Shown one piece after another: positions 45,662-59,051 of a stretch of DNA of 64,000 nt. Every line of letters begins with the position of its first letter. Position 1 is the first letter of the stretch. The DNA is taken from the NCBI GenBank assembly GCA_026686845.1, contig JAIVEN010000013.1, positions 10,808,001 through 10,872,000 of the forward strand. Reading direction: 5' to 3'. The notes under the pieces were generated by a model, which had not been told where the DNA came from, did not search any database, and worked only from the letters and a program-made list of their open reading frames with translations. This DNA comes from Adenanthera pavonina (Eukaryota; Streptophyta; Magnoliopsida; Fabales; Fabaceae). The translations under genes were made by a program, and so were the position numbers.

Positions 45662-48587
45662 CTAGATCTGTTATATAATGGATTATAGCAAAATAGAGCG
45701 CTAAAGATAACATTATATATTTATATACACAGGTTTCTGCTTAATGTTTCTTATAGGCAATAATATGACTTGATAGGACAATTTACGAAAGTAATTATTA
45801 AGTGATGACATCTGCATTTGTTTCATTGCTTTGTCAAAAGATTTAGGTGCTACCGTGCTACCAATTTGAAAGGATAGAAGACAAATTCAATCATTTGAAA
45901 GAGAACTTAGATTTAATTTAAAATTAGCACTTTGAATTAGCATATGATCAGAATTTCGTTTGTTAGCATTTAAAATCAATGTATTTTATTTATTGGCTTA
46001 GAATTTCAGTGTTTCGAATTTTGAATAGGAAGGTTGGACATAATTCTGTTCTTTGTATGAGAATTTATATATATATATATATGTGTGTGTGAATTGGTTC
46101 CATATGCGTAATTTAATGACTGCATTTTTAATTCCATTGGAAATTTCTTTAACGCAATAAAGATTAGAAACATGGACCAAAACATGGAGACTTTCATGGA
46201 GGCTATGTGTTCGGTTGGCAGCTTAAGAATATAGTTAAGTTGGTAGATAACTTGGTCCTTTAATCTATTATTTATTGTAATATTCATTCATTTTATTTCA
46301 ATATACAAAAGCTATTCTAAGCATTCTTCTTCTTGTTTTTTTTTAACAAACAACAAATGGAAAATCACCTAAATGTGGATAGCACCAAGTGGTGGGATGT
46401 CTTGCATATTTAAATGTAGATAGTAACAAGTGGTGAAATGTCCTACTTAGCTACACTCACATATACATACTATAAAAACCTACAAAATTTTTTCAAGCTT
46501 TTATCTTAAACAATTTTAAACTAATCTCAGGAGCTGTGTGTGGAACAAAGTTACTTGTGAACAAGTGACAAATACAAGTTTCGTTAAATAATTCACGCAT
46601 GTATGAAATTTCACAGCTAATTTCTACAAATGTTTGCAAGTGGAAACAAATTTGTCATTAATGCAATTTATGACATCAAAACACTCAAAATGGGCCAACA
46701 ATGGGTTGAAAAATCAAAATGAGCCAAATCGTGAAAAGATTATTTAACCATTCGTGAGCACGACCTGATTAGATCATGGTAGCATAATTGCCATGGACGA
46801 GCTCAAACCAACATTTATATAAAGAAGCCCTCAGTTACCCAAATGAAGAAGAACGAAGAAGGAAGTGTGCGAAGTATAAATTAAATCTGAAAAATGAAAA
46901 GAAATATTGTAAAGTTTTTAGTGATTGCACCTTTTGTTTACTTTTTAGTGCTTGCTCAGAGGCTAAGCAAATGGATTGGTTTGGAAGCGTGACATTGTCA
47001 CTTTTCAAATTTTCTTTCTAAAATTAAGCAATAAAAAAAAAATATTTATGTCTTAATCAAAGCAGTTCATCGTCCTGTCTCTCTTCCGCCATCCCTCTTT
47101 TTTCTTTTTCACTTTAATTTTTTAACCCAACACATATAGATATGAAAATAAATCCTTATATTCACCTAACTATGAAGAAGTTATTTTGAATTAAAGAAAA
47201 AAATTAACACTGTACAATTGTATGATTAAAAAAAAATTTATTTTTACATCCCTATACTTATCTTAAAAAAATTGAAACGAAAGAGAAAAATGACGGGTGA
47301 TAGGAGGGCCATAGAAAGGTCCAATCCAATTTTCGAACCAGCTCCTCTTCATCTGAACTCAAACCAAAATTTGGGTAAGCAATGAAGACACCCCCAACAT
47401 ATATACCAACCAACATTCAATCCAATTCTCAGCAACACAAGCTCTAAAAGCTATCAAATACCAAATTGCTATTCTGAAACATAGCAGATATCCATTTTGC
47501 AATGGCAAACTCTCATAGCAACCTTCTCCCGTGAAGACCTCCAAACATAAAGTTCTTGAGATGCTTAGAAGCATCAGCAGTAAGATACATGGAAGTTGGA
47601 ACGTTTCTGTACAGAGATATATCCTAAGGAAAATTCCTTACTCTTGAACAAATTAACTTCATAAATCCCTTACAGGTGTGGATGTGCGTGTGCTTTTGTG
47701 CATGTGGGAGAAGATGATGAAGAAGACAGAGAGACCTCTGAGTTGGCTATGGAGTCATCAGTTTTCTTTATTAGTGAGATGGTCAACTTGGTATATGAGA
47801 GTGAAAAAAAGAGGTACAACTCAAGTGATAAGGATGAGATGAGTTATGGGTAGAAGTGAAGAGTTCAAAAAATGAAGTCATGAATTGAAGTGAGTGTTTG
47901 TTGTGTTGTGAGAAGTGAAAGAGAGTGAAAAAGTGTTTGATTGTAAAAAGTTAGACTTATTTACACATAAAATATTTGTTATGCATAAATAATTCTTTTT
48001 ATTTTTTGTTTACTCCTAGAATTATGGTCAGTGTCCATGTATTTTCTGATAATTTTTAATTTGTAATTAAAGTATTATTTCAATTCTGTATCTTGTTTTT
48101 TGAATAAAAAATTAAAATTAAAAAAAATAGACCGTTAAAATTAAAATTTAACTCACCTATATGCATTAAGAAACAATAACAACGCACTTCTATTTTTTAG
48201 TGGATGACAATCACAATTTATAATATCATTCAAACTAACGATATAAAATGATGTGATAGAGTGCATTTCTTTTTGCATTATACTTGGGGACTAAAAGTTT
48301 AAATTAAATACAGTAAAAGATCTTTTAATTTTTTTTTACTATTAAACATCACAAATTTACTACTGTTTTTTTGTTCTGTATTTACTACTGAAAAAACTGC
48401 AAAATCCCTTACTGTATTTAATTTAAACTTTTGATCCCCAATCATCATTTCCCCTTATAACTTTACATAACACCATCTAAAAACTTAAAGTAGGTGAAAT
48501 TTGATTTAGAAACAATATTTTCATAGGTCTCAGGTAATATGAGTTGTAATCCATTGCATTAAATAGACCACAACTATTTTTGACACC
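45662..48587. other. Intergenic, module m3/m4 and no clear gene
   Basis: 45750-46060 aligns with 32130-32575, and 46095-46135 with 39795-39835. A 45-bp direct repeat (AAATGTGGATAG.ACCAAGTGGTG / AAATGTAGATAGTAACAAGTGGTG) lies at 46370-46440. A minus-strand coding-like stretch at 47340-47640 has stops and no recognised family. The rest is AT-rich. Confidence 0.5.
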
Positions 48588-48593
48588 TTTATT
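48588..48593 (-). terminator. Polyadenylation signal of the polygalacturonase gene
   Basis: AATAAA on the minus strand, 74-79 nt after the stop codon, a usual distance for a plant near-upstream element. Confidence 0.55.
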
Positions 48594-48666
48594 TTCTGGA
48601 AACTCCAGCATTGTTGACAAATGTTCTTAGATACAAGACTAGAGCCAAAATTTAAAGCAAGTACTC

Positions 48667-51502
48667 TTAGAAGAAGAGAGTAGTACTAGAACTAGAACAA
48701 GTCTTCAACTGAACATTGTCAATGGGCAATCTGTCATTAGGATAATGGCAGTCAAATTTCTCTCCCTTCTCTGGCAGCAAATCACAAGGCTTAGGAATCA
48801 CATTGCTTGTAACTCCCTCAACATCAGTGCAATTCCATTGCAGCTCCTTTGCTTTCTCAGTCAATTTGATATTCACATTAGAAATGCAAATTCCTGTGAA
48901 AGGATCACCAGAAATCCCATCAAGTCTTGCTGAGTATGTCACATTATCAGCTACAACATCTCTGTAGTTTATTCCATTTATCTTAGGGAGTGCCTTGGGA
49001 TCATACGCTGGACCTGGATGAGAACCATAAGAGCCTGTCATCCAGAACACATATTTCATGGTGTTCAAGGCCATTCCTTTCACAAATATGTCTTTCACAT
49101 AAGCTCCTCTCCCAACTGCAGTCTTGATTCTGACAGCTGATTGAGTGTTGATAGCTATGATGTCTTCAGCTCTGACGTCTTGGATGCCACCGGACATCTC
49201 GCTTCCTAAAGCAATCATTGCGCTATCCGGGGATATGCAAGTAAGCCTTCTGACAATGAGATGTTGGGTTGGCATCCCGAATTTAATTCCATACTCATCC
49301 CAACCACTTTTTACTGCAACACAGTCGTCGCCAGAGATAATGTAGCAATCTTCAATTTTTATGTTCGTGGATGAATCTACAACAAAAAGCAGAAGAAAAA
49401 TGATAATTAGACAGTGGGAGACATTTTCAGCTAGTGCAACTTTTTCCAACTTTTATTTTCAATGTAAAACAAGTAGAAACAAGCATGTAATAGAATTATC
49501 ACGAAATTACCAGGGTCTATGCCATCTGTGTTGGGAGAATCAACTGGTGCAATAATGGTCAACCTTTGAACTATTATGTTACTGTAGATACGGAGTTTAA
49601 ATCAGAATAACCAGACATGAACATAATGAATATGGATATAAACCAATCTATGAGATGTTGGAACATAATGAATATGAAATATTAATGTTCAGACCTGCTG
49701 TAAATTGGATGGACAAACCAAGATGGGGAGTTAAGTAAAGTTAAATCTGAAATTTGGATTTGATCAGAGTACATGATCTCAATAAGGTATGGTCTTGTGA
49801 CTTTCAATTCACCCTTGTGGAACTTATCCCACCAATAAGATCCTTGCCCATCAATTGTCCCATTGTTACCTAATGATCAAAATTCAACCGATCATAGTTA
49901 ATTATAACCACTGTGACATGAACCTAAGGACACAAAATTATTGTCTGTAATAACTGATCTAAATTGTTACCAGTGATTACAACATCAGTCAGGTTAGTTC
50001 CAAAAATGAGACTGCTAAGCCTTCCATCAGGTGCATCTCTTCCTCTGCCATAAGATGGTAGTACAGGAAGCTGAGGCCATTCTGATTCATCCTGTCAATT
50101 TAGTTGAGTAATGTTAGAGACATTCATAAAAGCAATCAAGTTTATCACCAAGAAAAAAAAAACACACAAAAGCAATTTAGTGCATTTATTTAACAGTTTG
50201 AAATTGAGTTAGTGAAAAAGTCCGACATGGTAACAGGACATGTGATCTTAAACTAATATACCAAGAAATCATATATAGATAGGCTAAAACTTCCAATTCT
50301 CAAGAATCAATTTGGTACTTCATGTAATTTTTATATCATTTTAATCCCTAGCAGTTTATTCTAATGTGATACCATAAAGATTGCAGCGTGTCAAAGTCAC
50401 ATATAGTTTGTCCCTTTTTCTTTGACTATTTTTCTTGTATCAAATTACAAGATATCTGGTAGCCATATTGGATTTTGACTAATTCGATTTGAGTTGAATA
50501 TGACTACAAGGGCAACAAAACTCTCCCAATGAATATTAAATGTAACTGCATACCTAGAGCTTGAACTCAAAACTATTTTTTAAACTAACACAATCTTCTT
50601 TCAACTGAGCTATGCACTCATTGGTTTTCTTTGACTATTTGATTGTGAAAGATTTTATGCTAAAAATAATTGACAACAAAAGAAGAATGAGTATACCTGA
50701 GATCCAAGAATGACTGCATCTTTATGAAGAAAAAGAGTGAAATGACTAGTGAGATTAAAGCTGCCAGTGAGCCATTTCCCAGGTGGGACAATAAGTTGTG
50801 CTCCTCCATCAGATGCATATTTGCTCAGATGAGTAATGGCAGATTGGAAGGCCTTTGTGTTTGATGTTTTGCCATCTCCAATCCCTCCAAAATCTGTCAA
50901 CACTGCACTGTGCTTTCTGCAATTAATGGCAAAATACTCTATCTTCTCCAATCTTTTCCCTCCTCCACACTCTACTGATCCCAATATTACAACTATCGAG
51001 ATTATCCCAATAATCTGTATGAAACCAGAGATTATCAGATGCAATGGTTAACATGACAGGTTTCTCAAATGTCAAGTTCATGTGTGTGTCAATATATATA
51101 TATATATTGTAGAAAGCAAATTCAAAAGTGCATCTAAGAATCAATATCATTATTCGCGTATAAGATCCATAACAAGTCATACTATTTGCAAATCGTGAAC
51201 AGTAGGACTTATTATTCAGACTTGGTGCAACGTAGGAGGGGCCCAACTAGTTTCTCACGGAGCACATAACGTTATGGAATGAAAACAATAGCCATGAAAA
51301 GGATTCATGAACCAAGTGAAAAGAAATCAATAAACAAAACCCAGAAAGTAAAACGTGTAGTAGTTTATATAATATGATGCATAAAAAAGAAAAAAGACTC
51401 CAAACATGAATCAAAGCAAAATCATCGTGGGACAAGGTTAGTGAGAACAGGAAGAAGTTAACTTACATAGGAATTTCTGAGCTCTGGACACAGCGACTTC
51501 AT
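48667..51502 (-). CDS. Polygalacturonase-like glycoside hydrolase family 28 (six exons)
   Basis: Exons (minus strand): 51502-51467, 51014-50697, 50091-49971, 49869-49695, 49581-49511 and 49376-48667. All have GT-AG borders and matching phases, giving 1431 nt and 476 residues, normal for the family. The N-terminus has a hydrophobic signal segment (IIGIISIVVILGSV), fitting secretion to the cell wall. Recognisable parts are VLTDFGGIGDGKTSNTKAF, the pectate-lyase-like entry VPPGKWLTGSFNLTSH, and the catalytic motifs SPNTDG, SGDDCVAVKS and VRIKT. The classical GHG motif is replaced by SAMIALGSEMSGG, as in the non-classical plant clade of GH28 proteins. It probably acts on pectin, but substrate and mode are not determined. 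It is the only gene here that appears complete and unbroken. Confidence 0.93.
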
Positions 51503-51574
51503 GGTCTGAGAAATGCCTGTAATATGAGGTTGTATTTTTCTGAGGAAGACACAGAGAAAGACAAAGGCAAGCAC

Positions 51575-51582
51575 TATATATA
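51575..51582 (-). promoter_or_regulatory. TATA box of the polygalacturonase gene
   Basis: On the minus strand TTTATATATAG lies about 73-80 bp upstream of the ATG, predicting a transcription start about 45 bp before the start codon. Confidence 0.6.
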
Positions 51583-51589
51583 AAGAAGG

Positions 51590-54540
51590 TTTTAATGATT
51601 GTGATTGGTGAACGCACCAGAAAGAGAAACAAATCAGAACCTTAAAAACAAAAATATTGTGACATCAATATAGCCAATTTCATTTTTTTTTTCTAAAAAA
51701 ATCTTAGTTTATCTAATAAACCAAACGTAATGGAGTCCATTTTATCCGTGATATACAAGATTTTAGTTTGTTTGTTCCCTTTTTTTCGGAAAACAGTGTG
51801 TATTAGTTTCTTGTTTGTTCATGCATGCCTCTATGTGCCTTCCAATTTTTACTTTGTAATTCATTTGGGGAATGAATAGATATCTAATTTCAACAAATTA
51901 TTAATCATAATCAATAAATCGATAAGTGTACAATCAGCTTTTTGATTGATCATTATATATTCTTCTTTTGAATTTTGATAGCAAACAGTCACGTTGGTTT
52001 CGGCCAAGAAACAGAAAAGAAAAGAGAGGTCACGTTGTTCCGACTTTTTTTTTTTTACCAAACATTAATGTGTTGCTAAATATATATATATATATATATT
52101 ACTTGCTGGTCAAAAGAAAAACCATATATATTATTACTGACGAGAAAAATTCATTATTTAATATTGTCATCAATTCAACTGGTCAATTTTGGTCAAGAAA
52201 AAAAAAATACAAATGGTCAATAGTAATCTGCTTAAAACAGGTGCGACAATGAAATTTTGGGTCAGTTTGTAAAAAAAGAAAATTGAATTTCAGATTAAAT
52301 GAAAGTGATTTATTCTTTGAAGATTTCATGAAAAGCGGAAATTGCATTTGGCCAATAATAATCAGAAATCTGCCCTGTTTTTAGATTCTTATTATTTTCA
52401 AAAATTTAAACAAATATCCCAAAAATTTTTAAAAGTGCCTCTTTTTTTTTCTCAAAAAATTATTTTTCTTTAAAAAAAGGCTTAAGCGGGGCCTTTAACG
52501 CTAAGGATTTTTTAATAAATTCTTTTCATTTTATTCATCCATCAATGCGAATGATCAGTGAAAATTTATTAAAATTACTGAATGAGTGAATTTATTCTCA
52601 GAATGAGTATTGTTTAATAAATATTATTAATTATTAAATGCAACCAATAAATAGTAATACACCATAGAATTGTACCGGTTTGTAAAATGTAATTGGGAAC
52701 ATTTTTTTTTGGGTGAAAATCGGGAACTTTATTCAAAATAAGAGAATTAGAATTTTAGAATATGTTAAGAGTTCTTGTTTCATACATTTACGTCGATGAG
52801 ATTTGCCAAAATATGTGAAGATTTTTTCTTTTGTTTGGTTCTGTGAAAACTGAATAAAAACGTTATGTATGCATAGGCACTTTTCATTTTTGTAAATTTG
52901 AGTCCTTAGTTTGACAATTATAACCCCGTTTGGTTACTAATTCTTTCTTATTGTATAATAATTGAGATATGAAATATCTAATATTTCTGTAATTAGCACT
53001 AAACAACAACTACTTCTTTTTATTATTAACTAGAATTTTTTAATGCATGAAACAAGAACTATTAACAACAGCTATTTCTTTTTATCATAAAACATTAACA
53101 TGAATAAATTTTTAATGGAAAAGAAACTACAAACATCTTTGCAAGTTAAAAAATGTACAGTTTGGTGAGGAATAAGTGTAAAAGCAGAGTCAATTAAATG
53201 AAATATCAATCTGCAAAGGTTATACGGTAAATCCAATTGGCCAAAAAAATTGCAACAAGCAGAGTCAAATATTGTTTGAAAAATATATAACAAAATGTTA
53301 TAAAGCCTTTGAACTAAAGCCCAAAAAATATATAGATACTTCCCGTTCACTTTTTTCAATTTCTCTCATTCATTTCCTTTTAAGCTTAGTGCTATGGCCA
53401 AAACAAAATTGCTTAATGTTATTTTTCTTAACATCAAGAATATTCTTCCAATTGATAGTTAAAGACTAATTTCTTTGATGTGTGGAGATAATTAAAGTGA
53501 GTTTTGTCTCTCATAATAAAATATTTTTCATATACATGGTCAGAAATTGAACTTAAGACAACATACTTAAGAGACCCAACTATTTATTAATTGTGTCAAA
53601 ATTTTGTTAGCTAGTTTTTTTAAGTAATTGAAGGATGAGATCCATAAATGTGACGAAGACCAAGATCCTAAGGTTTTCGCTTACACACACGTACGGTTAA
53701 ATAATTTGTATTTAATTTTTTATTGGATAGGGCAGCCATTAGGGGCCGGATTCCAACTTAACAGGTGTGAGTCTTATTCAGTATCTATTGATTACTTGTG
53801 TGAACACACATTAGCCTACTTTTTAGACCAACACCAAATAGGAAAATTATAGTGGATAATCCCAAATTAAAATTGTCCAAATTAATATAATAATAGCATT
53901 TATAGAAAATCATCCTATTTATTAGTTAATTGGATTTCATGTAAAGCACGAAATGTGCTTTTAGTTTATTTTTGAAAAAACCTTAAATTGTAAAATTACT
54001 CTAAAAGATCTTTAATAAGGGGGAAAGAAAACTTGTCGTGCTTGTCTACTCCCCCTGCCCCTGCCCCTGTAGTTGTTGTTCTTTCTTTTTTCTTTGTTTT
54101 TTTAGTTGTTAAAATCAAATTATATCAGTAATTACATTGGATTTTGACTGAATTAGGTAGGTAGGTAGGTAAAACTATAAGGGCAACAAAACTTTTTTTT
54201 TGTCAACAGTAACAAAGCTCTATTAGTAAATATTTAATATAACTACATAGGACTCCAATTGGTGACTAGCGGTTAAAATCGCATAACGTTCCCTCCTACA
54301 GGCACCTATGCGCTTCTTGGTAGCTGTGTCCTCTGTTTTGGTGTTATATTCTTTGTTTCCTTGGGCGTTAGCAAACTTATTTGGTGTCAATATGTGTAGT
54401 GGGCTGTGGGTTTTAGAGCCTTTTTTTTTGTCATCAACTAAGAGTAGCACTGGCTTTTTTAAGTTGGGCATAAAATTTGGTCTCAATATATTTTATTGGG
54501 CCTCAATCACTATTGGGCTATGATGATGCACAATTTTTTT
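51590..54540. other. Intergenic, no gene seen
   Basis: AT-rich, with (TA)n at 52081-52099 and a CCCCTG triplication near 54048-54068. Short ORFs show no recognisable domain. Confidence 0.6.
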
Positions 54541-54633
54541 TTGGAACACATGATCATTGTTCCTCTTACAGAAAAGTATGTCTTTATCTTGCTGTGGATT
54601 CAACAAGTAAGCATTATTGAGAATTCTGTTTGA
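54541..54633 (-). pseudogene. DUF674 relic (third copy, about 90 bp)
   Basis: The minus strand reads ILNNAYLLNPQQDKDILF, matching ENLSDDYLLNPQNNKDLLL in the gene at 13088 and the NPQHEKDILL segment at 45661. At DNA level TGAATCCACAG and the surrounding blocks align with both copies. The preceding and following family sequence is lost. Confidence 0.65.
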
Positions 54634-55584
54634 CAATTAATATTAAAATAAATTTTTGATTTTTAAAAGTAGAAAAATAAAAAAATTTATTTAGTAAATC
54701 TGTTTTTTATAAAATGTTTGGAAAAATAGAAAAATAAAAGAATAGAAAACTCAAAATATCTTTTAGGTGTTTTGTAGTTTTTGTTTGGATAAACATAAGA
54801 AAAAGTGAAAATACCTATATATATCAATGGTAAAGTTATAAATTTTGAATAACTCATTTAACACTTACTAGTTATGATTTTGATAACAATTATTCAAACA
54901 GATTTTTTTATTTTCTTGTTTCCAAAACTTGTTCTAAAAAATAGTTTTACAAAACTGTTTTAAAAATAATAAAATAGAAAACACTGTTAGACCTTGAAAT
55001 ATTTTCAAATATTTTAATTTTTTTAAAAGAGACACAAAATAATGGAATAATATAATGGAATTTCCCTCTTTTCTTGCATGTAATGATGAACTTCTTCCTG
55101 GTCCTATATGTTATATTTGGCTTTGCAGTTTGCAGTCATACTGGGGAACATAAAAACACTGAAACATCTGAACTGGGCAATATTGTGTGAAATATTATTA
55201 GGTTTCTGTTCTTCAATATATGGTGAAATGAACGACGGTAAAAATTAAAGACTCGGATACTATGGTCATGTTCGATACAATAAAAGATAATACAGAAATT
55301 CGAGAGGAGATAAATCTTGTGTCTGAAAGATGAAGTCATTCCATGAGCATTTTATTATTATTAAAATAAATGAAGTCAGATTCCTTCAATTAGAAGAGGA
55401 ATCACAATGTACACCGTAGATTGGAATAAAAAATGGGAATTTCTCCTGGTGGATGTGTCATTGGTAAAACCACAATAGAAATAGCTTTTTTTATGATTTA
55501 TTTATATATTTATTTTGTCATAAAGATTCAACAAATTTTTACGTTGGTTGTCAAGAGCCTAACACAATCCTCCTCCTTTACGTT
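54634..55584. other. Intergenic, no gene seen
   Basis: AT-rich, with AAAATAGAAAA-type runs at 54660-54740 and their rough inverse at 54900-54985. This may be a small inverted-repeat element, but the ends and target duplication are not clear. Confidence 0.45.
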
Positions 55585-56264
55585 GATGTAAGGATAGGCT
55601 TACATCAAGGATCTTCCTTAAGTTTATACCTATTTGATCTGATTTTGGATGTTCTAACAGAATATATACAGGAAGAAATTCCAAAGTGTATACTCTTCAT
55701 GAATGATATAGTTTTAATTGAGGACTCAGGATAAGAGGTCAACTCTAAATTTGAGTTATGGAAACACACTTTGGAATCAAAATGTTTCCATTTGAGTAGA
55801 AGTAAGATGGAATATATGCATTGCAAATTTAATAAGAGGTCAATTAGAAATGATTTAGAGATAAAAATTGAAGAGCAAATCATTCTAAAAGTGTTAAAGT
55901 TTAGATATTTGTGGTCGATTTTACAGAGTGATAGTAAAATCGATAGGAATGTTATGCATAGGATACAAGCTGGGTAGTTAAAGTGGAGGAAAACATTATA
56001 AGTTATTTGTGATAGCAAGATACCTACTAAGTTTAAAGGAAAAGTTTATCGAACAGCTATAAGGCCAGTGATGCCATATGGTAGTGAATGTTGAGCTTTG
56101 AAAAGACAATAAGAGCATAAGATGGAGTAGCAGAAATGAGAATGTTGAAATGAATGTACGATCATATAAAATTGGATAAGATATAAAATGACTATATACG
56201 AAAGAAAGTTGAAGTAGCACCTATTGAGGAGAAAATGGTAGAAAATTATTTAAGGTGATTTGGG

Positions 56265-57318
56265 TCTAACACCCTATCAAAACAAACCTTTGTTCTTGAT
56301 CAATTTGTTTAACTACTAACCAAACACAGCCCAAATACCTCAAATTCACTTCCCAAAACATCAAAGTAACGGAAAAACATCGAAGGACACCAGAACAGGA
56401 TGAGATCGTGGCTTACTATAGTACTGTCGTGGCCTCAACATGGTAGTAATGCTTGGCTCTGCGACCAAGTTGCTAGTGCCGTTGTGCCATCATTAGAATC
56501 CATATAAGCAAATTGCTGGTTTTCTGGACAAACTTCTGCCACGCACAACTTCTTGCTTCGATCTCCGATTGACCTGATTCCAACTCTTACCTGTTACTCT
56601 CATCTCAATCTAACCATGGACACCAATTTCACTTGAATCCTCTCCGTATGAAGATTTTGGACAACCAACACCATTTTTGCCACTTTTTAACCAAAACACA
56701 CAACTATCATCTCTAATTGTCACCCAAGGCAAATGGACACTCAGGGACCCTTCACATATGTCTTATTCGGCTCAACCAACTTGTTTAAAGAGGTTTCACC
56801 TCAATGAAATCACTCCTTTAAAATTTAACCCCGTTGAACCCCATCATCACACAATGGGCTATATGCCCCAAACTTATATACATGGCCCAAAATCCCCTTT
56901 GAGCTTACTCTTATGGGCATTCTAACATATAGACACCTACTCTTACATAAATGACCCATACTGGGGTCCTTAATCATACTACATCTCATGTCCATTAATC
57001 CACACCCCTCATATCATCCCTTAACATCAGTAACATCACACAATCATTCATATCATCCATATGTCATCAATACTACAATCCTATTATCACATAACATACC
57101 GATAATACTCCCATGACTTTCAAACAGGCAATCAAACTATAACAACCTACTTGGCACAATACTACACAAACTAAATTACAACCATTAATTATACTTGGAA
57201 TTCCCGAAGACAAAGAGGCATGTAACTCCGTGGTCTTCTCCGAGCTAGCACCATAGTCTTCACCTGAAAGGTTAATTATGGAGGGGGGTGTGAGACAATG
57301 TCTTAGTAACCGGAACAA

Positions 57319-57354
<36 letters not shown>

Positions 57355-59051
57355 CATCAACGTTACACACATATGCAAATGCTATGTCATGAAATGCATG
57401 CCTCAATGCATGTCTCGGTGCATGTCTCCTTCAACACGGCTAGAACCATGAGCTGACATCATCATATGACATTTTGATAGGTAATTCCCTTCTAATAGTT
57501 GATGAAGACTGATTCCAGGATATCATTAAGCTCACATCACACTAGTGTACTCTGCTAAAGGTCACACTAGTGATTAGACTGTGGCTCTCATTTCCTTGGA
57601 CCACCGCAAATTGGTAGTGATTTGGGAAAGGTACAATCCACTGCTGCCTGACTCTCCTGGTTATAGGAAAGGATTTAGCGATAAGGATATTTCATCCTAT
57701 CAACAAATCATATTATCATCATATCATATTATAGTCTACTACTACCTGGCTCTCCCAACGAGAGGATTTAGTGGCAGGGATCTTTTCACATCATCATATC
57801 GTATATCATCATATCTCATCTCATCATCACCTCCTAATACACCACATCTCTCTATGCTCATGGGGTGGTGATGTACATGCCATGCTAACATGCCTTGAAA
57901 AACACATATATATATATCATCATCATAATCATCATCATGGTCATGCTAGCATGCAATGATATGAGGATGCCCCAGTCACATATGCACATATACAAAATCA
58001 TACTCATCATCATCATATATTCACATTAACACATATATATCATCATCATATATTATCTCATCTAGCTGTGTGCATATCATGATATATAGAAAAATCATAC
58101 ACATACACATAACGATATCGTGGTATGAACCGAGACATGCATATATATATACACACCAACAAATATCACAAATATACAAACACCCGGTTATTTCGAATTA
58201 CCGACACCATGCACAGGGGTTTAGGCAAGCCTCCAGAGCACCCAATCACAAACTAATTGTCTCCAATTAGTCAATTAACCACTATAATAACATAATACCT
58301 TTAATTCACATAACTCCCATAACATTAAAATCCACAATCTAGCCGTCCAAGTTTAACCCAGAATTTTAATGACATACACACATACCAATAAACCTTAAAC
58401 TACCATTCGAACACACATCGACACATGTAACTTCTGATTTCGACTTCTTTTCCAAAATTCTAACCTAGGGTTTAACTCAAACCTATCATAATCCAATCAA
58501 AACTCATGTCCAAGCATCATAAACACCAAATCACACCTCTTTAACTCTATTTCATCTATTTTAATCGATGGATTTTGGCCAAAACCGAAAATCCCAACAT
58601 ATCCCCGAAAAATCCCAACTCAAAACCAAAGAAAATGAAGAAGTAGGAGTGGAGATCACTTACCAACTAAGATCTAAGCTCCCATAGGTCAGAAATTGTT
58701 CCCAAGGGCTGAGAATCATGAACCATAGCTCTGCTTCTTCTTTCTCCCTCCATTTTGTTCTTGCTTTCTCATCCTCGGCCAAACTGAAATGTTTCAGATT
58801 TAAACAAAATTCTCCTCGCTCGCCGCGGTGCCAATAAGCTCATCGTTGCATGGAGCTTCTCGGCCTGGAAAATATCTTTGAAATTGCAGTTTTCTTACCA
58901 CGGCGGCCCTGCTTCTCACCGCAGCGTGGAGTTTCTTCTGCCTCCACTTGAACCTTTCTTCCATCCTAGTTCCTCCGGTTTTACACATGGCATCAGTTAC
59001 ACTTGGTTAGCCAGAGACTAAGTCCGGGATAAAGTAATGAGGGTTGTTACA
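56265..59051 (-). mobile_element. Putative solo LTR of a gypsy-type retrotransposon, inserted in RTE-1
   Basis: 2787 bp bounded by a 5-bp duplication TTGGG (56260-56264 and 59052-59056) located inside the RTE LRWFG codons. The plus-strand ends are TCTAACACCCT and GGGTTGTTACA, i.e. a mutated form of the TGTAACACCC...GGGTGTTACA termini seen in Tekay/Del-type LTRs. No gag-pol is present. The minus strand contains GTTGGTAAGTG (58667-58657), also found in the LTR at 62411, which suggests a minus orientation. It could instead be an unusual DNA element, because the ends are inverted repeats. Confidence 0.6.
57321..57350. repeat. (AC)15 microsatellite
   Basis: Uninterrupted AC repeat inside the putative solo LTR. 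Confidence 0.95.

Noticed and set aside
47340..47640. Minus-strand coding-like stretch (for example MYLTADASKHLKNFMFGGLHG)
   Set aside because: It has in-frame stops and I cannot assign a family or exon borders, so it is not listed as a gene. It may be an exon relic.
54640..54990. Possible inverted-repeat element next to the DUF674 scrap
   Set aside because: The inverted match is low-complexity AAAATAGAAAA and the ends are undefined.
57700..58060. ATCATC-rich region as a coding repeat (His-rich ORFs)
   Set aside because: It is a simple ATC/CAT low-complexity tract inside the putative solo LTR. The His-rich translation is a by-product.
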